From positions 1 through 58,870 of the forward strand of contig NZ_CAKMSB010000014.1 in NCBI RefSeq assembly GCF_928381405.1: a DNA stretch of 58,870 nt. Reading direction: 5' to 3'. Position 1 is the stretch's first letter, and each line of letters begins with the position of its first letter. Shown here piece by piece: positions 55,600 to 58,870 of this stretch. This DNA is from Rothia nasisuis (GTDB lineage Bacteria; Actinomycetota; Actinomycetes; Actinomycetales; Micrococcaceae). The notes under the pieces were generated by a model. That model worked only from the letters and a program-made list of their open reading frames with translations. It made no database searches and was not told where the DNA came from. A program made the position numbers and the translations under genes.

Positions 55600-55875
55600 A
55601 TGTCAGTCTTCAAGCTGGATGAAAATATTCGCGTTGCGGGCAAATGACTCAAGGTATCCAGCAAAGCCACAATTCTGCGGCACCTCGTAAAAATCCATCT
55701 TGATGATGAACTTGTCTACGAGGAGAAAAAGGGGTTCCCGTTTGAACTAGAAGAGAACCTCTCAGGCCTCCAAGGTGTTACCGTCAGAATGAAAGCGGGG
55801 GCCTGGGGTGACTTTGAGCTCGAAATCCTCGAAAACGCCCCAAGCATTCAAAGTATTTACCGAGCCAAGGGCTAG
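55600..55875 (+). pseudogene. Small unknown gene with an in-frame TGA at codon 16
   Basis: The frame reads MSVFKLDENIRVAGK, TGA, then LKVSSKATILRHLVKIHLDDE...ENAPSIQSIYRAKG, stop. If the TGA were TGG the product would be 91 residues. Coding quality continues after the stop, so a recent nonsense change is likely. No usable in-frame start follows soon after it. The family is not recognised. Confidence 0.5.
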
Positions 55876-55886
55876 AGCCTGCTTAT

Positions 55887-55953
55887 CGAATGTGCCACTT
55901 TTTGCCGAAAGTGCCGCCTAGAGTGGCACACTCGGCAAAAAGTGGCGCATTCG
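55887..55953. repeat. Long A/T-cored intergenic hairpin (family member 3)
   Basis: 55887-55908 pairs with 55932-55953 over 22 bp with one mismatch (core gccactttttgccga); an inner gtgcc/ggcac stem lies at the top. It sits 11 bp after the pseudogene stop. Confidence 0.75.
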
Positions 55954-56119
55954 CCCTGTGTAGGTGGTTCACGCCGGTGCAGTCAGATTGGTTACGAGGG
56001 TGTGCTGCGAGGTCGTTGCCAGAGCTCAGTAAGGAACTTCAAAGACCCACTGTGGGTAAGCCCCTGTAGCTACCGTTATAGACTAGGGGAGAGCACAACA
56101 GGTAGACCACGGGGAGACC

Positions 56120-56848
56120 ATGACGCCGAGCACTCCAGGCAAACAGCAGAACACTCCGGGCCAGCACAAGCCCAACCCCATCGCCGCTTACTTCGGCTTT
56201 GGGGTGGGTAAGCCGAAGCCCACCCCCGTCCGCGAGCTCAAGAAAACCGCCGGGCGCAGAAAACCAAAAGCAGCCGCCCGCTCAGCGAAGAGCCCCAACA
56301 AGTTCACTCCAGCCGAACAGCAACTTGATCAGCCGGTAGCTGCACACTCTTTCTCGGGGCATTTCATCACTTTCGCTATCGTGCTGGTCATCGTCGCGCT
56401 GACGGTCTACACCCCGCTTACCTCTTTTATCCGCCAGCACAATGAAATTAAAACAACCCAAGAGTCCATAGCTGCCCTACAGGCCGAACAGGACTCCCTG
56501 AACGCTCAAATCAGCTGGTGGCAGGACGATAACTACGTTAAACAACAGGCCCGAAGCCGCCTCTTCTACGTGCAACCGGGAGAGACCCCCTACCTGGTGG
56601 TGGGGCTCGACTCTGCAAGCGGCCTAGCTGACGGTACCTCCGCGGCAGCTAAAACCGCCCCCGAAGATGCCTGGACCACCAAACTTTGGGGCTCCCTGCA
56701 GCTAGCTGCCGACGACACCTCGACCAGCCCAGCGGCCAGCTCAGATCCCAGCCCCGCGGCCAGCGAACCAGCAGCCACGGCCCCCGCAGAGACGGTGAAC
56801 CCTGCAAGCTCCGGTGGTTCTGCCACTCCAACTCCCTCCGCACGCTGA
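56120..56848 (+). CDS. ftsB: Septum formation initiator protein (FtsB/DivIC family)
   Basis: A 242-residue bitopic membrane protein: a basic cytoplasmic N-terminus of about 80 residues, one membrane segment (FITFAIVLVIVALTVYTPL), then a coiled coil (RQHNEIKTTQESIAALQAEQ, DSLNAQISWWQDDNYVKQQA) with the DivIC-type motif RLFYVQPGETPYLVV, and a Ser/Pro/Ala-rich tail. The family joins FtsQ and FtsL at the divisome. Its position between eno and DUF501 matches mycobacterial Rv1024. Confidence 0.88.
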   Translation: MTPSTPGKQQNTPGQHKPNPIAAYFGFGVGKPKPTPVRELKKTAGRRKPKAAARSAKSPNKFTPAEQQLDQPVAAHSFSGHFITFAIVLVIVALTVYTPLTSFIRQHNEIKTTQESIAALQAEQDSLNAQISWWQDDNYVKQQARSRLFYVQPGETPYLVVGLDSASGLADGTSAAAKTAPEDAWTTKLWGSLQLAADDTSTSPAASSDPSPAASEPAATAPAETVNPASSGGSATPTPSAR

Positions 56849-56926
56849 CAGCCCCCGCCCAACCCTGCAACCGGTAAACTAAAACAAGACTTCACCGACA
56901 GAACACCCTGCCCCACAAAGGACCCT

Positions 56927-57493
56927 ATGAGCACCCACACCCCTCACGGCTTTGGCGTGACCGCCGAGACTCTCACCCCTACCGAGCAGGACGTGCGTGT
57001 GCTTTCAGCCCAGCTGGGCCGTGCAGTGCGCGACGTCGTTGAAATACCTGCCCGCTGTATCTGCGGCAACCCTCTTGTCGCTGCAACTGCACCGCGCCTT
57101 ACGGGAGGCTCGCCCTTCCCCACCACCTTCTACCTGGCCCACCCCGTCATCACCGCCGCAGCATCACGGCTCGAAGCTGAGGGACTCATGTATGAGATGA
57201 CCGACGAAGTCTCAGATAACGAAGAGAAGGCGGCCGCCTACGCCGCAGCCCACGAGAACTACCTGGCCGAGCGTGAACGCATCCGTGTTAAGGCTGGCCT
57301 GGCTGAAGTCCCCGAAATTGAGGGTGTCTCAGCTGGTGGCATGCCCACCCGCGTCAAGTGCCTGCACGCCGTGCTCGGCCACACCCTGGCCGTAGGCCGC
57401 GGCATCAACCCCTACGGGGACCAGACCCTTGACCTGATCGCTCAGTGGTGGACCCCTGAAACTTGCCACTGCGACCCCACCTGGCGCGACTAA
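56927..57493 (+). CDS. DUF501 family protein
   Basis: A 188-residue protein with conserved Cys and His: ARCICGNPLVAAT, GSPFPTTFYLAHPVITAAASRLEAEG, VKCLHAVLGHTLAVGRGINPYGDQTL and CHCDPTW. These match DUF501, which lies between ftsB and ppx in many actinobacteria. Metal binding seems likely. The function is unknown. Confidence 0.9.
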   Translation: MSTHTPHGFGVTAETLTPTEQDVRVLSAQLGRAVRDVVEIPARCICGNPLVAATAPRLTGGSPFPTTFYLAHPVITAAASRLEAEGLMYEMTDEVSDNEEKAAAYAAAHENYLAERERIRVKAGLAEVPEIEGVSAGGMPTRVKCLHAVLGHTLAVGRGINPYGDQTLDLIAQWWTPETCHCDPTWRD

Positions 57494-57555
57494 GCCGCCC
57501 ACCGGCGTCCTGCCCACAGCCCACAACCGTACTCAAACCCCCCGGAGGTAAGCCC

Positions 57556-58512
57556 ATGCGCGTTGGCGCCATCGACTGCGGAACCAATTCAATTCGCCTG
57601 CTCATCGCAGATGTTCAGGCCACCGCGACCGGCCCTGCTCTCATTGACCGCGAACGCCACATGAAGATTGTGCGCCTGGGTAAGGGCGTGGACGCGACCG
57701 GCTGGCTAGCCAAAGAATCCCTGGAACGCACGTTCGCCGCCACCCGTGACTACGCGCAGTTACTTGACGAATACGGGGTGACGGACGTGCGATTTGCGGC
57801 AACCAGCGCCACCCGCGATGCGGGCAACCGCCAGATTTTCATAGACGGCATTCGCAACATTCTAGGGGTGGAACCCGAGGTAATCACAGGGCATGAAGAA
57901 GCTGAACTTTCGTTCGCGGGAGCAGTGTCATCGGTAGGTAATACTGACGAGATGACCCTGGTGATTGACCTGGGCGGTGGCTCCACCGAATTTGTGTTGG
58001 GAAACAAGGACGGCGTTGCCGCAGCTCGTTCGGTTGATATCGGGTGTGTGCGTATGACCGAGCGTCACATTAGCTCTGACCCCGCCAACGTCACCCAGGT
58101 GTCCCGTGTTATCGCTGACACCGACCGGGCTATTGCAACCGCCCTGGGCTCCGTTGATTTAGCCGCTGCCCGCCGCGTGGTCGGTGTAGCGGGCACTGTT
58201 ACCACGGTAGCTGCGCACGCCCTCGGCCTTAACTCCTATGACCCTGAGAAAATTGACCGGTCCGAGATTTCTATCAAAGACATCTCTCGTGCAGCCGCAG
58301 ACATGGTATCGATGACAGGCAACCAGCGTGCAGCCCTGCCCTACATGCACGAGGGGCGCGTTGATATTATTCCCGCCGGCTCCGTGGTTTGGGCCCGCAT
58401 CTGTGAGCGGATTTCGGCCCTGACCGGGGGAACGGTGACTACCGCCATTGCATCAGAAAAGGACATACTGGACGGGCTGGCCCTCTCCGTCGCCGAACGT
58501 ACCACCCGCTAG
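57556..58512 (+). CDS. ppx: Exopolyphosphatase / guanosine pentaphosphatase (Ppx/GppA)
   Basis: A 318-residue protein of the ASKHA fold. Seen: AIDCGTNSIRLLIADV (phosphate 1), the TSATRDAGNR region, VITGHEEAELSFAGA, LVIDLGGGSTEFVLG (phosphate 2), GVAGTVTTVAA and IIPAGSVVW. It degrades polyphosphate and/or pppGpp. The start ATG 57556 has ggagg 8 nt upstream. Short actinobacterial form without the C-terminal extension. Confidence 0.93.
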   Translation: MRVGAIDCGTNSIRLLIADVQATATGPALIDRERHMKIVRLGKGVDATGWLAKESLERTFAATRDYAQLLDEYGVTDVRFAATSATRDAGNRQIFIDGIRNILGVEPEVITGHEEAELSFAGAVSSVGNTDEMTLVIDLGGGSTEFVLGNKDGVAAARSVDIGCVRMTERHISSDPANVTQVSRVIADTDRAIATALGSVDLAAARRVVGVAGTVTTVAAHALGLNSYDPEKIDRSEISIKDISRAAADMVSMTGNQRAALPYMHEGRVDIIPAGSVVWARICERISALTGGTVTTAIASEKDILDGLALSVAERTTR

Positions 58513-58521
58513 GAGAGGCCC

Positions 58522-58870
58522 ATGCTGCACCAGCGCCCCCACATCGGTCTTGCCCTGTTCAGTGCCACCCTAGTTCTGGTGAGCGGGGTAGTGGCACAGC
58601 TACCGGCGCAGGCCGTCACCGAAAGCCCTACGCCCTCCGCGCTCCCATCTATCCCTACCATTGACACCCCTCGGGGCGATTCGATTCGCGCCCGCCAGTA
58701 CTGGCTCACCCAGTACGGCATCATCGACCTGTGGGAGCAGTCCACCGGCAAGGGGGTAACCGTGGCTGTTATTGATACCGGCGTGGACGGCACCCACCAA
58801 GACCTGGAAAATAATGTGGTGGCGGGGTACGACGCTTCGACCGGCACCACCGCATCAAAGGGGTGGGAGG
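58522..58870 (+). CDS. Secreted subtilisin-like serine protease (S8), 3' truncated by window
   Basis: The first 116 residues are visible. A signal peptide (RPHIGLALFSATLVLVSGVVAQLPAQA) precedes a short Ser/Pro linker, and RQYWLTQYGIIDLWEQSTGKG and VTVAVIDTGVDGTHQDLENN show the S8 domain start with the catalytic Asp in VIDTGVDGTH. The His and Ser motifs lie beyond the window. The start is 9 bp after the ppx stop, so it is probably co-transcribed. Mycosin-like or general extracellular subtilase cannot be told apart yet. Confidence 0.85.
   Translation, partial: MLHQRPHIGLALFSATLVLVSGVVAQLPAQAVTESPTPSALPSIPTIDTPRGDSIRARQYWLTQYGIIDLWEQSTGKGVTVAVIDTGVDGTHQDLENNVVAGYDASTGTTASKGWE

Overview
The window is chromosomal DNA of a high-GC Gram-positive bacterium of the Micrococcaceae, most probably a Rothia species. 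Three actinobacterial gene neighbourhoods support this: perM-purN-purH, sdhCDAB, and mazG-eno-ftsB-DUF501-ppx. Native genes use GC-rich codons and often GTG starts. The genus call comes from gene content and style, not from a database comparison.

Left native part (1-18.1 kb). It opens with the 3' end of a repeat-rich sortase substrate (PSESPT repeats, LAHTG signal). An MFS exporter and a large SWIM-SNF2 helicase follow on the minus strand, then a small Phd/VapC-like toxin-antitoxin pair, a stress-type mini-protein, a glutaredoxin, a lipoprotein and a short-chain dehydrogenase. Next come perM, purN and purH, a secreted VWA protein with a substrate-binding-like N-terminal part, and glyA-folD behind a long leader. 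PurN, PurH, GlyA and FolD together link purine synthesis to one-carbon folate supply.

Accessory island (about 18.1-31.1 kb). This segment is AT-rich and full of mobile-element debris. A FAD oxidoreductase sits between ends that share one terminal inverted repeat. Two seemingly identical 1311-bp IS3-family copies (20303-21613 and 25115-26425) enclose an SDP-type toxin operon on the minus strand: sdpC (pre-toxin), sdpA, sdpB and a small unknown gene that may give immunity. Resolvase pieces and a plasmid-type ribbon-helix-helix gene lie beside it. Beyond the second IS copy is a second low-GC cluster: an unknown 125-aa protein, an ABC exporter, a methyltransferase broken at a T7 tract, and an ABC-F ATPase. 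The SDP locus, which makes a killing peptide in Bacillus, is the most striking system here.

Right native part (31.1-58.9 kb). It holds a GntR/UTRA regulator, trpS, a 2H-phosphoesterase, an AztD-like zinc lipoprotein with a Zur-box-like site, and a mannose-1-phosphate guanylyltransferase. The succinate dehydrogenase operon and an M20 amidohydrolase follow. A nucleoside uptake and salvage block comes next: BMP lipoprotein, ABC ATPase, two permeases, cytidine deaminase, thymidine phosphorylase, adenosine deaminase and MazG. The end carries eno, ftsB, DUF501, ppx and the start of a secreted subtilase. Long A/T-cored hairpins recur between native genes.
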